From: Schizochytrium sp. TIO01
Taxonomy: Eukaryota; Sar; Bigyra; Thraustochytrida; Thraustochytriidae
Reading direction: 5' to 3'
Assembly (NCBI GenBank): GCA_004764695.1
Contig: SMSO01000032.1
Coordinates: 1,572,501-1,636,500, forward strand
DNA: 64,000 nt
Position numbers and translations under genes: made by a program. The notes below the pieces were generated by a model that searched no databases, was not told where the DNA came from, and saw only the letters and a program-made list of their open reading frames with translations. Below are positions 1 to 10,244 of the stretch, in pieces (the first letter of the stretch is position 1; every line of letters begins with the position of its first letter).

Positions 1-143
1 TTCTTTGCAAGGTTATACCAATTGTGCTTACATGCCTCTTCAAGATCCCTCTCTATGTCAGCTCGTCTTCTTGCAACGCGTTGCTGCCGTGGAGGAGGTT
101 TTATAGAGGCTGTTTTTGTAATTGGACTTTTGAGGCTAGCCAT
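1..143 (-). CDS. 5' end of an unidentified gene, cut by the window edge
   Basis: On the minus strand an ATG at 143 opens a frame with no stop for 47 codons to the window edge. The peptide starts MASLKSPITK, continues basic and proline-containing (KPPPRQQR), and then looks helical and charged (RRRADIERDLEEACK). The amino-acid mix looks coding rather than random, but there is no recognisable domain and the rest lies outside the window. It could still be a chance frame; the preceding sequence to the EF-hand gene would be a divergent promoter region. Confidence 0.4.
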   Translation of the reverse strand, partial: MASLKSPITKTASIKPPPRQQRVARRRADIERDLEEACKHNWYNLAK

Positions 144-906
144 ATTGCTTACTTTCAAGAGGCCGTAGCCTAACTAGCGTTGCAAAAAGGCCTCTCGCAA
201 AGGCTACAAGAAGAAGCTTTGAGCTTAGTGTCCACGGATTTCCTGGTTATGGGCTGCTCTTTGGATTCGCAGAACCAAGGTATGCTGCTGCCACTTGCGG
301 GGTGGTCTGATGAGACCGTTAATGTCATATGTCCGTTGAACCTTTTGGTAAAGAAGCTTCGACTTTTTTTGCTGTTTCAGACTTGCATGATACAAAACTT
401 TAAAGTCTAATCATGATACAGAGAGAATTCAACTAATTCACAATTGCAGGTATTCAGCCCGACCTTGGTTTTCAAACACCTGCGCGCTTGTACCTGTATT
501 ATTCATCACTGGCATCGAGAAAAGAACTTTCAAGTGCAACGTTCTCGTCAGAGATTTTTCTCTTCAAGAGAGGTGTGTGCTGCATTAGTGAAAACATATT
601 ACCTTGTCTTGTACTGTTAATAGAGGGAAACGCTCGCAACTAAGAATAGTTGAACAAACAAGCACCACTTGCGTACCTGAATCGAGGAGACCGGTAGACT
701 CAAATTGAATACGTTCATTCTAGCGTCGACTATAATTTTAAATAGAGAAGGGCATCAACAGACGTGGACTGAATTTGGCATTCGGACGACATCAAACAAG
801 TAATCGTAGTTGCCTCTTCTAAGGTTTCTTTGCTCCACACCGACAGCACCTTGCCAACTTTTGTTTAGAGGGAGTTCGAATTGTTCTGTGCTTGAAGGAC
901 AAGAAG
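144..906. other. intergenic, divergent promoter region
   Basis: There is no convincing gene here. The stretch separates the partial minus-strand frame at the edge from the EF-hand gene and should hold both promoters and the 5' leader of the EF-hand gene. I see no clear TATA box or repeat. Confidence 0.5.
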
Positions 907-2037
907 ATGGGGGGGGGGCACGAAGTTGATTTACTGGAGGAAGCCATTCGCGACCATATTGAGACCAAGAGTGGTTTTGGCAACCAAGCTGCCAAGGTGC
1001 GAGCTGTAGAACGAGCTTTTCGTGAGTTTGATTTGGATAATACTGGCAATATCGATGAAGAGGAGTTTCTTGCTGCTCTTGTTCGAATGAATTTTGTTGG
1101 ATGCACGGAGACAGCACTTGAACTTTTTGATCGGTTTGATGAGGACATGTCTGGCACTATTTCCTACCGTGAATTTGCCCGAACGTTGTTTCCATCTGAC
1201 GACTTTTATGAGTCCAAAGAGGCATCAATTGGTAACTCTCGCTCGCGGGGCGTACAAATCGCCGACGATGTGGTAACTCGTGTTCGTCAGCGTGTTCTAG
1301 ACCTCGCGGGACGTAACGTTGGAGTACGCGGTGTCACACGCATTCTCCGTAACATGGACGAAGACGGAAGTAATACTCTCAATGCGCAAGAGCTTAAGGA
1401 GGGCCTTCTTTCTTATGGCGTTCGCGTGACACCAGATGAAATCCGAACGCTCATGAGGCACTTTGATCGTGATGGAAGCGGTCGCATAACGATCGAAGAG
1501 TTCCTTCGCGGCATCCGTGGAAATATGTCACGCTTGCGTCGACAACTCGTACGCAAGGCATGGGACCAGCTTGTTCTTCATCTTAAACTTGATGGACCTG
1601 GCGACTCAGTCACATTGAGCGAGCTTGCTAGCTTTTACGATGTAAGCAAGCATCCTGATGTTATTGCAGGCCAAATGTCTCCGGAACAGGCTGTACGCAA
1701 CTTTATGTCACATTGGGACAAGAATGGTGATGATCTGGTAGAGTGGAAGGAGTTCCTTGACTATTACAAGGATTTGAGCTCCGGTATTGACCGTGACGAC
1801 TACTTTGAGCTTGTTATTCGAAACGCATGGCATCTTAGTGGAGGCTCGGGTTGGAGTGAAAATACCTCAAACATGCGCGTGCTAGTCACCTTCATCACAG
1901 GCGAGCAAAGCGTGGAGGAGATTACTAACGATTTTGGAATCTCTCGCTCCTCTGTTACCAAGCCAGAGCTGATTCGGCTTTTGACAAAGCAAGGCCTTCG
2001 GTTATCTGATATCAGCGATGTTGCACTGAGCTCCTAA
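907..2037 (+). CDS. calcyphosin-like five-EF-hand calcium-binding protein
   Basis: A 376-residue intronless calcium sensor. Five EF-hand loops are visible: residues 42-53 (starts DLDNTGN), 78-89 (DEDMSGT), 151-162 (DEDGSNT), 187-198 (DRDGSGR) and 271-282 (DKNGDDL). Loops 1, 2 and 4 have good ligands at positions 1, 3, 5 and 12; loops 3 and 5 are less regular. The paired spacing and the ending around DRDDYFELVIRNAWH resemble calcyphosin and related flagellar/ciliary EF-hand proteins of protists, so a cytosolic or flagellar calcium-response role is inferred. The start is the ATG at 907; an upstream in-frame TTG at 892 is not a credible eukaryotic start. The ATG is followed directly by a G run (909-918). 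It converges on the phosphagen kinase gene. Confidence 0.88.
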   Translation: MGGGHEVDLLEEAIRDHIETKSGFGNQAAKVRAVERAFREFDLDNTGNIDEEEFLAALVRMNFVGCTETALELFDRFDEDMSGTISYREFARTLFPSDDFYESKEASIGNSRSRGVQIADDVVTRVRQRVLDLAGRNVGVRGVTRILRNMDEDGSNTLNAQELKEGLLSYGVRVTPDEIRTLMRHFDRDGSGRITIEEFLRGIRGNMSRLRRQLVRKAWDQLVLHLKLDGPGDSVTLSELASFYDVSKHPDVIAGQMSPEQAVRNFMSHWDKNGDDLVEWKEFLDYYKDLSSGIDRDDYFELVIRNAWHLSGGSGWSENTSNMRVLVTFITGEQSVEEITNDFGISRSSVTKPELIRLLTKQGLRLSDISDVALSS

Positions 2038-2584
2038 GACATTAACGTGCACAGTTTGATTTCGCAAGCATAGATAGAGACCCTAAACACATGTTTTTCT
2101 TGATTCATACCCTTTGAATAGGTTAATTGAATAAATGATCATCATACATATCATTAAATGGCACCTGCTCACCTAACTTGGGGTACTACACAGTCTGTTC
2201 TTATGTCTCTTATTCTCTGAAATTCTAAAGATTGAGCTCTCAAAGACTCAAACCAACTTTGCATAAAGTATCAAGTAACAGCGATGTGGATGTACTTAGC
2301 ACTTAGAAACTAGCGTAATTTAGAAGTGAATGTGGGTAACTTTTTTATCCAAGGGAGATTCATAAAAACCCAAAGGTAAAGTAACAACTATGATAGCATC
2401 AATAAACATTCTGGGGTGCGCTGGTGATTATACGCCTCAACTAGTTATGTAAAAAAACTGTTAAAATTACTGATGATGTTATTTGGAACCTATTTAGTGC
2501 AAATATCTCCCCGAGACTGCAGCAAAGACAAAAGCGAGTAGAGCATCAGTGTGCACTGCCTCACCGACAAATCAGAAAAGAAAT
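2038..2584. other. intergenic between convergent genes
   Basis: This AT-rich spacer holds the 3' ends of the EF-hand and phosphagen kinase genes. AATAAA-like strings occur (for example around 2129 and 2399). I see nothing else. Confidence 0.5.
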
Positions 2585-3823
2585 TTACTCCTCTGCAGGA
2601 GCCTCAGTCTCCTCCGTGGGGGCTTCCTCGCCCTCGGCGGGAGGAGCAGCAGCATCACCGCCCTCAGCGCCAGCCTCCTTCTCCTTCTCAAGGAGAAGCT
2701 TGATACCCTCGTAGAGAGCTGCAACAATCTCAGCCTCCTTAATAAAGAGACGAGCGCGCGGGGAGATGTCGACAGTTCCATCAGCACCAATGGGGGTGTG
2801 CTCACCGCCGGTACCGCGAACACTGAGGCCAAGAGGCTTGCATACCTCCTTAGCCTTGGCATCGCTGCCATCCTTGGTAAGGTTAGGGATCTTAATGTGA
2901 ACAGAGGCGCGCATGCCAGTACCAAGATTACTCGGGCACGAGGTGACATAACCATACTCGCCCTTGGCAAACTCGATACCGTCAATGCTCTCGAGAACAT
3001 CGAGTCCCTTCTTGAGGCGGGTAAAGACCTCATCGAGACAGGTTCCAGTCTTCATGCACATGATGCGGAGTTGATCTTCCTCGCCCCACCAAATGATAAA
3101 CTGACCGTCCTCGGAGACATAGCATCCACGACCATAAGGCCAGTTAGAGCTGATACCAGCGCTCTTAAGGTAAGGATCGGCATCCATGTCCTTGAACATG
3201 ATGTGGGCATCAACGAGCTCCTTGTACTTCTCGTCACTGATCTTATTCGGGTTCTCTACACCCTCACCAAGGTCAGGGCTGAGAGAGTAGATGTTGCCAC
3301 CGTACTCTTCCATGCTCTTGAGCTTTTCAAAGGCCTCGAGCATGGTCTTCTCAAACTCAATGCGCTCAGCCTTATCCATAAGACCCGGGAGGTTAAATTT
3401 AGTAAGGTTGCGACCAACACGAACGCGCATGGAGACCTCGTCAAGACCAAGCTTGCTGATGTCAAGAACGCCATTCTCACCAACAGTGGAGATGTCCCAG
3501 TCGGTGACGTGCTCCTTAGAACCGGTTTCATCACCATGGTAAGTACGGATAACCTGGTCAAAGAAGGGTTTGAAAGTAGAGTAGTCAGCGGGCTTCATGG
3601 CATAGCAGCCAAGGTGGGAGTCCGGGTTATCAAGACCAGTGATACAGCATCTGTAGAGAACCTTCTGCTCCTCCTCACCAAGGGAGTTGAAGTACTCCTC
3701 GGTCAGGAACTTGGCGCACAAGTTATCCTTATGGCTCTCCTTGACTGCTGCAAGCTTGCCGAGGAACTCCTTCTTGGCATCCTCCAAGGACTGGCCGCCC
3801 TCAACGCTGGATCCAGCACCCAT
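2585..3823 (-). CDS. phosphagen (arginine/creatine-type) kinase
   Basis: A 412-residue ATP:guanidino phosphotransferase, which reversibly moves phosphate between ATP and a guanidino compound as a rapid energy buffer. The catalytic cysteine is C296 in SCPSNLGTG; the GEEDQLRI segment (247-254) carries the conserved catalytic glutamate; VSMRVRVGRNL (130-140) and SVRGTGGEHTP (334-344) are nucleotide-binding segments. The overall sequence looks closer to arginine than to creatine kinases, but the guanidino-specificity loop (NPDSHLGCY, 66-74) differs from the SGVG of animal arginine kinases, so the substrate is uncertain. The N-terminus MGAGSS fits the N-myristoylation consensus (Gly2, Ser6). The last ~33 residues are an Ala/Glu/Pro-rich acidic tail outside the catalytic fold. 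Codon use is strongly C-ending, which suggests high expression. A TATA-like TTTAAATA lies about 80 bp upstream (near 3904-3911). Confidence 0.95.
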   Translation of the reverse strand: MGAGSSVEGGQSLEDAKKEFLGKLAAVKESHKDNLCAKFLTEEYFNSLGEEEQKVLYRCCITGLDNPDSHLGCYAMKPADYSTFKPFFDQVIRTYHGDETGSKEHVTDWDISTVGENGVLDISKLGLDEVSMRVRVGRNLTKFNLPGLMDKAERIEFEKTMLEAFEKLKSMEEYGGNIYSLSPDLGEGVENPNKISDEKYKELVDAHIMFKDMDADPYLKSAGISSNWPYGRGCYVSEDGQFIIWWGEEDQLRIMCMKTGTCLDEVFTRLKKGLDVLESIDGIEFAKGEYGYVTSCPSNLGTGMRASVHIKIPNLTKDGSDAKAKEVCKPLGLSVRGTGGEHTPIGADGTVDISPRARLFIKEAEIVAALYEGIKLLLEKEKEAGAEGGDAAAPPAEGEEAPTEETEAPAEE

Positions 3824-6800
3824 CTTGACGAAGTAGTTTCGCTTGAAGACGCGTAGTCAAACTGTTGCTTATTTAGTTGTATGTCTACAGCACCCTCAAC
3901 CCAATATTTAAAAAGAGTTTCATAAACGCTCAGCAATCAACTTGTTAGTTTGCCAATTCTCAAATATTCATCCATTCTCTCCGGTACTCGCTTGTCTTGT
4001 CGCTTTGGGCCCCCAACTCAATCCGCCCAATCTAAGTTCACTCCGCTCAGTGACCATGTGTCATGTACACATGTACCAAGTCACACTACATGTGACCGTT
4101 TAGACTTAGTGCGCATATATATTAAAAAAAGTTTTTTTTTTTCCTCCTTATTCTCTCCTATTTCCTTACAACGGCACAATGGTCGATGTGAGCTTCCACG
4201 GGCAAAGAATTCACCGCCTCGAGGAGCAGCGATCGAAGCTGCTGTCAACGACATCGACATGGCCTTCTACGTTTCCTTTGCCACGGTTTCAAGAGCGAGC
4301 GAGCGAGCGAGCGGCAAGGAGCAACGGAAGCAGTCGAAGAAAGAAGGCGTGGAAGACGGCAAAGAGAAAGAAAGAAGAATAAGAGAAAGAGAGAGAGAGA
4401 AAAAAAGGAAACACGATAGATTGGACAAAAGAAAGGAATTCAACTCGCCACGCACGCTGTGAAGACAGCAACAGGAGGTGGAAAGTTGAGTTTCTTCGAC
4501 CTAAAGACCTCACGTCTCTCAAAGCGCTGTGCAGCTAACTCTGGCAGAAGCACAAGTAAAAGGCGCTGCGCTTGTTGTTGCTGTTTCCTCTGGCTTTGAC
4601 TCACTCAAAACGATAGATCGATTGATTGTTGAGTTTCGTCAAAGCCGGAAAACACAGCCCTCTCGAGCCCAAGCTGAAGACGAGACTAATGCTGCATAGG
4701 TAGTCCAGACGCTCCACCAGCGAGAAGAACTTGATTGTCCAGCGAGCGACGTACCTGTCTGAGGTGCACGAGGCGACCAAATGCTTTTGCTCCTATAAAA
4801 GCGTTTCTGGGTTGTGGATCTGCTGCTTCTGTCTCATCCTCTTTCATTCGCTCTAAGCCTTTGCTAGGATTTATTCTAAATTCATTCGTTTAACTTTTCT
4901 CGCTCCCTTCTCTATATACCTAACAGGTACCTACACGCAAATAGACACAATCGAGTCCTAGATGCGCCTTCACGGCTATTAGACCCTAGGTACTTACGAC
5001 TTCTCCCTGGTTCGCTACGCAAGGTCGTTTTCGTTATCAATCAGTATTTCTTGTCTTGGAAAGAATATGGATGCGAATGGATTAGGGAAGAGGCATCAAC
5101 ACTGCTTCTGTCAGTTCTGCCATTTCCAGGAAAGAAAAACTTTGAAGGGAGCACCAGCGCGAAGGCCCCGCGGTGTTCTCCAGGCGACAACTTGAATGTT
5201 ACGTTCGATAGCGCACTTGGCTCCTAAAGACATACTACATGGTTATGAGAAATGCTGCACGCTGGTAGAGCGATTAACAACTATTTGTAGTGACATCAGA
5301 GAGGTAAAATACAGTTTTGTAGCCGAAGTGTCGAGATCGACAGCGAGATAGGAAACCATGCGTTGTGAAAGGAATATCGTCAGGCTGAGTGTAGAAACCT
5401 TATTTCTGAAATCCTGAGGTGGATAAATAGAATCGCGGAGGGCACGAGCCAAAAGAAAATTTGCTGATCTCGATAAAGTGATAAGCTTATCTGGATCGAC
5501 TCACGCAACGCAAGAAAGAGTACCCTTGCTGCTGATGTATGCTATGTATTATAAATTGGTATCGCATATTGACAAGCAATGAGATAATACACCGTCTAAG
5601 TTTGTTACATTTGGTGGAGCCTGTATAGAAGCAAAGATGCCGTGTGTTCCTCTTGGCTCAAGACTTATACTTTCACACACCCTCCTTTAAAGGTCGAACG
5701 TAGGTGCAGTGTGTCTGGCGCAAGAACGGTCTCCATCTCTCTTAATCTATTTCATGTGTACGCCTTCAACTGGTTCTTTGTCACATTTATTATTAAACCT
5801 GCACTTGTAGGTTGGAAAAAGCCAGGAGCAGGCCCCAGCTAATGCCGTGCGATATCATCGCAATTTATAATAAAAATACGCTAAGGAAAACAGGTTAGTG
5901 TAACTCCAAATACGCGAGCAAAATAATACGCGTGCTCTCCAGAATAGTTCCCTTCGAGTGGCAAAAATACTGCAATTTCACACACTAAGTTCTGCCTTCA
6001 CCTTCCTCTATTCATGCGTTTCGTCTAACTTTTGTTATATCCAGCAATTGTCGTTGAGGAAACCAGTAGTAGAGCACAACGTTTCCTCAAGACTTAATGT
6101 TTAATATTCGACCATCTCCGTAGTCCCTCCTCCTTCCTCCAAGAGATTTCCCTCTGCAACATGGCTGCTCAAGTCTGTCTATGTCAAGCGGCATCAACTT
6201 TGTATGATGTCCTGCTAAGCTATCTTAGCCGTCAGGAATGAACCGTTCAACGGGTCTCCTTTAAAAACTGAAAGAGAACAACGCTCATTAATACAGATGC
6301 AATGTGTCCAGTGTGAATACTTCTGGTTCCTCTGTCAGCTGCCATTGACCAATGTTACTGATCTGCGTCACAGGGGAAAGAATCGTCCGACTAGTCAAGC
6401 CAGTCGATGGTTGCTCTTCTAAACACCCGTTGAGAAGCCGTACTCGTCGTGCAAAAAGTACAAGCTAGTTCCATGGAAATAAAGCCCAAACCTCGCAGAC
6501 AAATGAGCCAAAAGGCACACCTTGGACCAGGTAACGCTACCAACTATTTGTATACAACAACATGTTTCTTATCATAACTAACGTACTCTGATACAGCGAG
6601 AGATAAGACCTTTTACTACTTGTTACCTACCTACTCTAAACCTATAACCTGCAAGTCGTAGCAGTCGAGCAAGCCTTATTCGCGCACTGAATATCCACAC
6701 ATAATATCGTGCACGGTAATATAATTCAATACCGTGCACGAAATGTACAGTATCGTGCACTTGGAGAGATCCTGCGAAGGGGAATAACAACATTGACGAA

Positions 6801-6880
6801 GTAGATGAGATTGAGGAGCAGAATCGCTTTCGGAGTTGCATCCTGTGTTGCTCAGGGGCTTTGAGCAGCTGTAGACTAAG
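3824..6880. other. 3 kb intergenic region
   Basis: There is no gene I can support. It includes a short GAGC run (about 4297-4312), a purine-rich patch (4320-4440) and, near the right end, an inverted repeat upstream of COG3 that is listed separately. A 67-codon frame at 4179-4382 is lysine/arginine rich because of the purine-rich DNA and is not a recognisable protein. No tRNA-like fold was noticed. Confidence 0.5.
6707..6760. promoter_or_regulatory. 12-bp inverted repeat with GTGCAC cores upstream of COG3
   Basis: TCGTGCACGGTA at 6707-6718 is perfectly inverted as TACCGTGCACGA at 6730-6741, with an 11-nt AT-rich spacer. A third half-site, TATCGTGCAC, follows at 6751-6760. The cluster lies 120-175 bp before the COG3 ATG, where a transcription-factor site or an RNA hairpin in the leader would act. 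The function is inferred from position and symmetry only. Confidence 0.5.
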
Positions 6881-9754
6881 ATGACACTCTCCAGCGCGCT
6901 AGAGTCTTGCGTGTTGGACGTCGAGGAGGCTTTGGCCTCTGGCCAGCAGCAGCAGCCTTCTGCTCAATCGTTGGGCCAGCTCACGCCCACGTCACCTGCT
7001 GGTAACAACAACAGCAATTCTACGAGTAATAATTCTGCCAACCTGAGGAGACATCGGGATACTAGCGATACTCTTGATGGAATTGTTTCGCTTAATGGCG
7101 AAGAGCAAGCATCTACAATTTCAGAAAATCATGGAGTAGACCCCATGAGGGTGCGACAGGTCTCAGCAGCATCCACAGTGCTCTCAGGATACGAGTCTCG
7201 TCAGGGTGACCTTGAAGACGATTACGGAAACCCTGCAGAGCCAAAGGTTCTACGAGGACCTTCGGAGTTTTGGGCGTATGAAAGAGCGCGAAAATTGACA
7301 CATGACAGCGTTCCAACTGGGGCGCAGACAATCTACGATGAACTTCCACAGAATCAGGAGCAAGGTCAGCAACAACAGCTAGCAAAGCACAAACAACAAT
7401 CGTTGTCAATCGAGGATCTCCGAACAAGTGTGCAACGTCTTTCCAGCTTTGTCAAGGTCTGTGACCAGATTGTGGGAGCGATCGACCGGGGTAAGGTTCT
7501 CCTTGGCGATTTGGAGCATAAGCACGAAACAGTTGCAGAAAAGACAAGCTCTCTACACGAAAAGTGTAAAACATTACTTGAAGAACAAACAAAGTTCGAG
7601 AAGATTGCCAACGAGATTTCTGTCCCGCTCGATTTTATGAAAGAACTCGATCGCCTTGGACCACTCTTAGGTTTACCTCTGCCAACCCGCTTGAAGCAGG
7701 CTATGCAACGTGGACGTTCCCAGCCTGAGCGCATTAGACCCCTGAACCCAGACTCTCCCCGCTTCTTTGAGGTCCTTGATCGCGTCGATGAATGTATTGC
7801 ATTCATCGAAGAACACCCTACTTATTGTGATTATGAAGAATACTCAACCAAGTTCCATCAATTGCATCTTCGCGGCCTTAGTCTTATTCGCAACCTCGTC
7901 ATGGACTCATTGGAGGCAACAGCAAACTCTGCTCGTGCAGGTGTAGAGGCGAAAATCGAGCAAGCTCTCAAGTTTCGTGATGACGAAGCTCGTCTTGCTA
8001 CTCTCGACTCTGAAATTAGTTCGCTTCTATACATCCAATACTTTCCTCCTCAGGCGAAGCAGCTGCGTGGTTACATTGAACAGCTCGAAAAACGGGTTCA
8101 TCAAAAGGATGGAGCAGATCTTTTATTGGCTTGCCAAAAAGCATATTGTGTGCAGCGTCTCAGTCTTCTTGCGATTGTCATTCCAAGAAGCCAAAAGCTC
8201 AGGCCGCACGGAAATGATCTCCTTCGAACACTGCGTGTTGCGTGCCCTTATTTGCTTAATGTATGCCGGATGGAGTACAAATTGTTTCACGAGTTTTTCT
8301 CTGCAGAGGCCACTGCTACCTTGCAACGAGAACTGGATCTTCCAGCAGTGAACAACTCAATGTATGGTGGTGCTTCAGCTAGCACATACAGCGGTCGCTT
8401 GAACCGGCAGAACTCTGCGATATCCTTTCAAACAGAGACTGCATCGAATGCTGCTTACTTGATGGGTGGACGTGATGCCTTCCTTGATATGATGTCGGAG
8501 CTTTGCGGAGTTGTCTACGATCTTGTTCGACCTCTGATTGTTAAGCTAACTCAACTCGAAACTTTGTGTGAGGCAGTACGCGTTATTGAAGGAGAGATCA
8601 TTGAGGGTCAGATCGAGGCTCTTGGTGACGCAGGAAATGCGATGCAGGGTGTCGTTATTCAAATTCTTCAGGACGTGCAGGAACGCCTCATTTATAGCAC
8701 TAGCCAGTACATTGAGACAAACATTACTGGATTTGACCCCAAGACTGAGAATTTGGACTATCCTGGCTTGCTAGAAAGGGCTGCAGCCGAATCAACTGGC
8801 TCTGGCCCGGCTCTGTATGTCGGCTGCTACAAGACCCTGGAAACTACCTTGATGTGCTTGGGATTGATTTACCGATGTGTTGAACCACGTACCTTTGAAG
8901 AATTAGCGCAGGTAGCTGTGACGTCATGCGCTCTTAGCCTTAAGAATGCCAGCGAGCGTATTGCTGCCAAGTCAACAAAAATTGATGGCGACTTGTTTTT
9001 CATTAAACATCTACTCGTACTGCGGGAACAAATCAGTCCATTCAATACGCAGCTTGCTGTAAAAGAGATCGAGCTTGACTTTTCGAGCACAACATCTGCG
9101 CTTTCTGAATTCCTGGCGCACTCCCGTCACATCTTCTCAAGACAGCACAACGCATTTGTTGAGCTTGTTTCGCATGGCGTACCACTTGTGCGCGAGCATG
9201 AGATTGACTGCAAGCGCGACTTAGAAACTCAACTCAAGCAAGCTTGCGAGAACTTTATTAAGAAGACCTACTCACAAGCACTTGCGCAAATCATCGCATT
9301 CTTGCATCGTGCTAGCAAACCTTTGGGCGAGAACGAATCCTTTCAGGATCAGGATTTTGCGAAGCCTACGCGAGTGATGCAACTATTGCAGCAAGTTCTG
9401 GAGTCAGTACCTGAGTTTTTGGGCATGGTTCGCTCCAAAATGACGCTGTACCTTGCTAATGCCCAAACAGAGTCGATTTTATACAAGCCAATTCAGGCGA
9501 ATGTATTGGCAGCTTTGACACAAATGACTAACTGTATTGAAGCCAACTATTCTACAGAGCACGCCACGCTCATGCTCCGAGTACTTGCTAGCCTTCGCAC
9601 GCAAGTAAACATGAGCGGCGGTGGACCACGTAATGCTAGGCTCCCTTCAGATTCAGGTGAAACTGCCACTGTCTCGAATCCTGCGACCATGGCTACTCCT
9701 CAGGAGGAGAGGCCTATAGTAGAAGACAATGCAACAGCTGATGCAGCCGTCTAG
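6881..9754 (+). CDS. COG3: conserved oligomeric Golgi complex subunit 3 (Sec34)
   Basis: A 957-residue intronless subunit of lobe A of the COG tether, which captures intra-Golgi retrograde vesicles at the Golgi. Residues 1-175 are low complexity (Gln/Asn/Ser-rich, with QQQQ and NNN runs). The Sec34 core follows at roughly 178-350: a coiled coil around LHEKCKTLLEEQTKFEKIAN, then the family-typical segments ISVPLDFMKELDRLG and DRVDECIAFIEEHPTY. The rest is the helical CATCHR-type leg domain. The C-terminal ~50 residues are again low complexity. The start is the first ATG, preceded in frame by a TAA/TAG-rich leader. Its neighbour on the same strand is Sec15, a tether of the same structural superfamily but from a different complex. 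Confidence 0.93.
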   Translation: MTLSSALESCVLDVEEALASGQQQQPSAQSLGQLTPTSPAGNNNSNSTSNNSANLRRHRDTSDTLDGIVSLNGEEQASTISENHGVDPMRVRQVSAASTVLSGYESRQGDLEDDYGNPAEPKVLRGPSEFWAYERARKLTHDSVPTGAQTIYDELPQNQEQGQQQQLAKHKQQSLSIEDLRTSVQRLSSFVKVCDQIVGAIDRGKVLLGDLEHKHETVAEKTSSLHEKCKTLLEEQTKFEKIANEISVPLDFMKELDRLGPLLGLPLPTRLKQAMQRGRSQPERIRPLNPDSPRFFEVLDRVDECIAFIEEHPTYCDYEEYSTKFHQLHLRGLSLIRNLVMDSLEATANSARAGVEAKIEQALKFRDDEARLATLDSEISSLLYIQYFPPQAKQLRGYIEQLEKRVHQKDGADLLLACQKAYCVQRLSLLAIVIPRSQKLRPHGNDLLRTLRVACPYLLNVCRMEYKLFHEFFSAEATATLQRELDLPAVNNSMYGGASASTYSGRLNRQNSAISFQTETASNAAYLMGGRDAFLDMMSELCGVVYDLVRPLIVKLTQLETLCEAVRVIEGEIIEGQIEALGDAGNAMQGVVIQILQDVQERLIYSTSQYIETNITGFDPKTENLDYPGLLERAAAESTGSGPALYVGCYKTLETTLMCLGLIYRCVEPRTFEELAQVAVTSCALSLKNASERIAAKSTKIDGDLFFIKHLLVLREQISPFNTQLAVKEIELDFSSTTSALSEFLAHSRHIFSRQHNAFVELVSHGVPLVREHEIDCKRDLETQLKQACENFIKKTYSQALAQIIAFLHRASKPLGENESFQDQDFAKPTRVMQLLQQVLESVPEFLGMVRSKMTLYLANAQTESILYKPIQANVLAALTQMTNCIEANYSTEHATLMLRVLASLRTQVNMSGGGPRNARLPSDSGETATVSNPATMATPQEERPIVEDNATADAAV

Positions 9755-10244
9755 TTAGACTTAAAATCGGTTCATCAATGCAGTCGTCACTTCATATAAG
9801 TTTTCAACTATGTTCTCCTAATTTAGACCTACACAAACAAATTAATAAATGCGAAACTCATTTCTACAACAACGTTTGCGATATCTACTTAAAAAGATGG
9901 TGCACAGTCTTCACCTCTTGATTCGCCTAATATGCATGCTCGTAAAGGAGTTTGCTTACAAATTCTTTAATCACATACGAAACTGTACCCTTGATGCTTT
10001 CCAAAGCATTCTCTAAATTGAATATTTAGGCCTATACTTAACCTACATATATATATGGTTTAACTTTTAAAAATTATTTCAATTAAAATTAATCTTTTAA
10101 GGTTCGACCGATTCTGCTCATCTTGTCTTCGTTTGCATCATTCAGAGAGAAAGAGATACTCGACTTCGTGAGATTTGCTGACTTGCAAATTCACAACGAG
10201 GCATCAAATCAACTCCGTGACAGCCAGTTCTGGCTGCAGCTGCT
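9755..10244. other. intergenic COG3-Sec15
   Basis: A 490-bp AT-rich spacer with an ATATATATAT stretch near 10046-10056, about 190 bp before the Sec15 ATG, that could serve as a TATA region. It holds the COG3 terminator and the Sec15 promoter. No gene was seen. Confidence 0.45.

Noticed and set aside
2549-3856. 435-codon open frame antisense to the phosphagen kinase
   Set aside because: Same cause: strong codon bias of the real gene. The product is a Leu/Thr-rich sequence without recognisable motifs.
4179-4382. 67-codon Lys/Arg-rich frame that looked like a small ribosomal protein
   Set aside because: It does not match a ribosomal family I know; its composition comes from purine-rich DNA.
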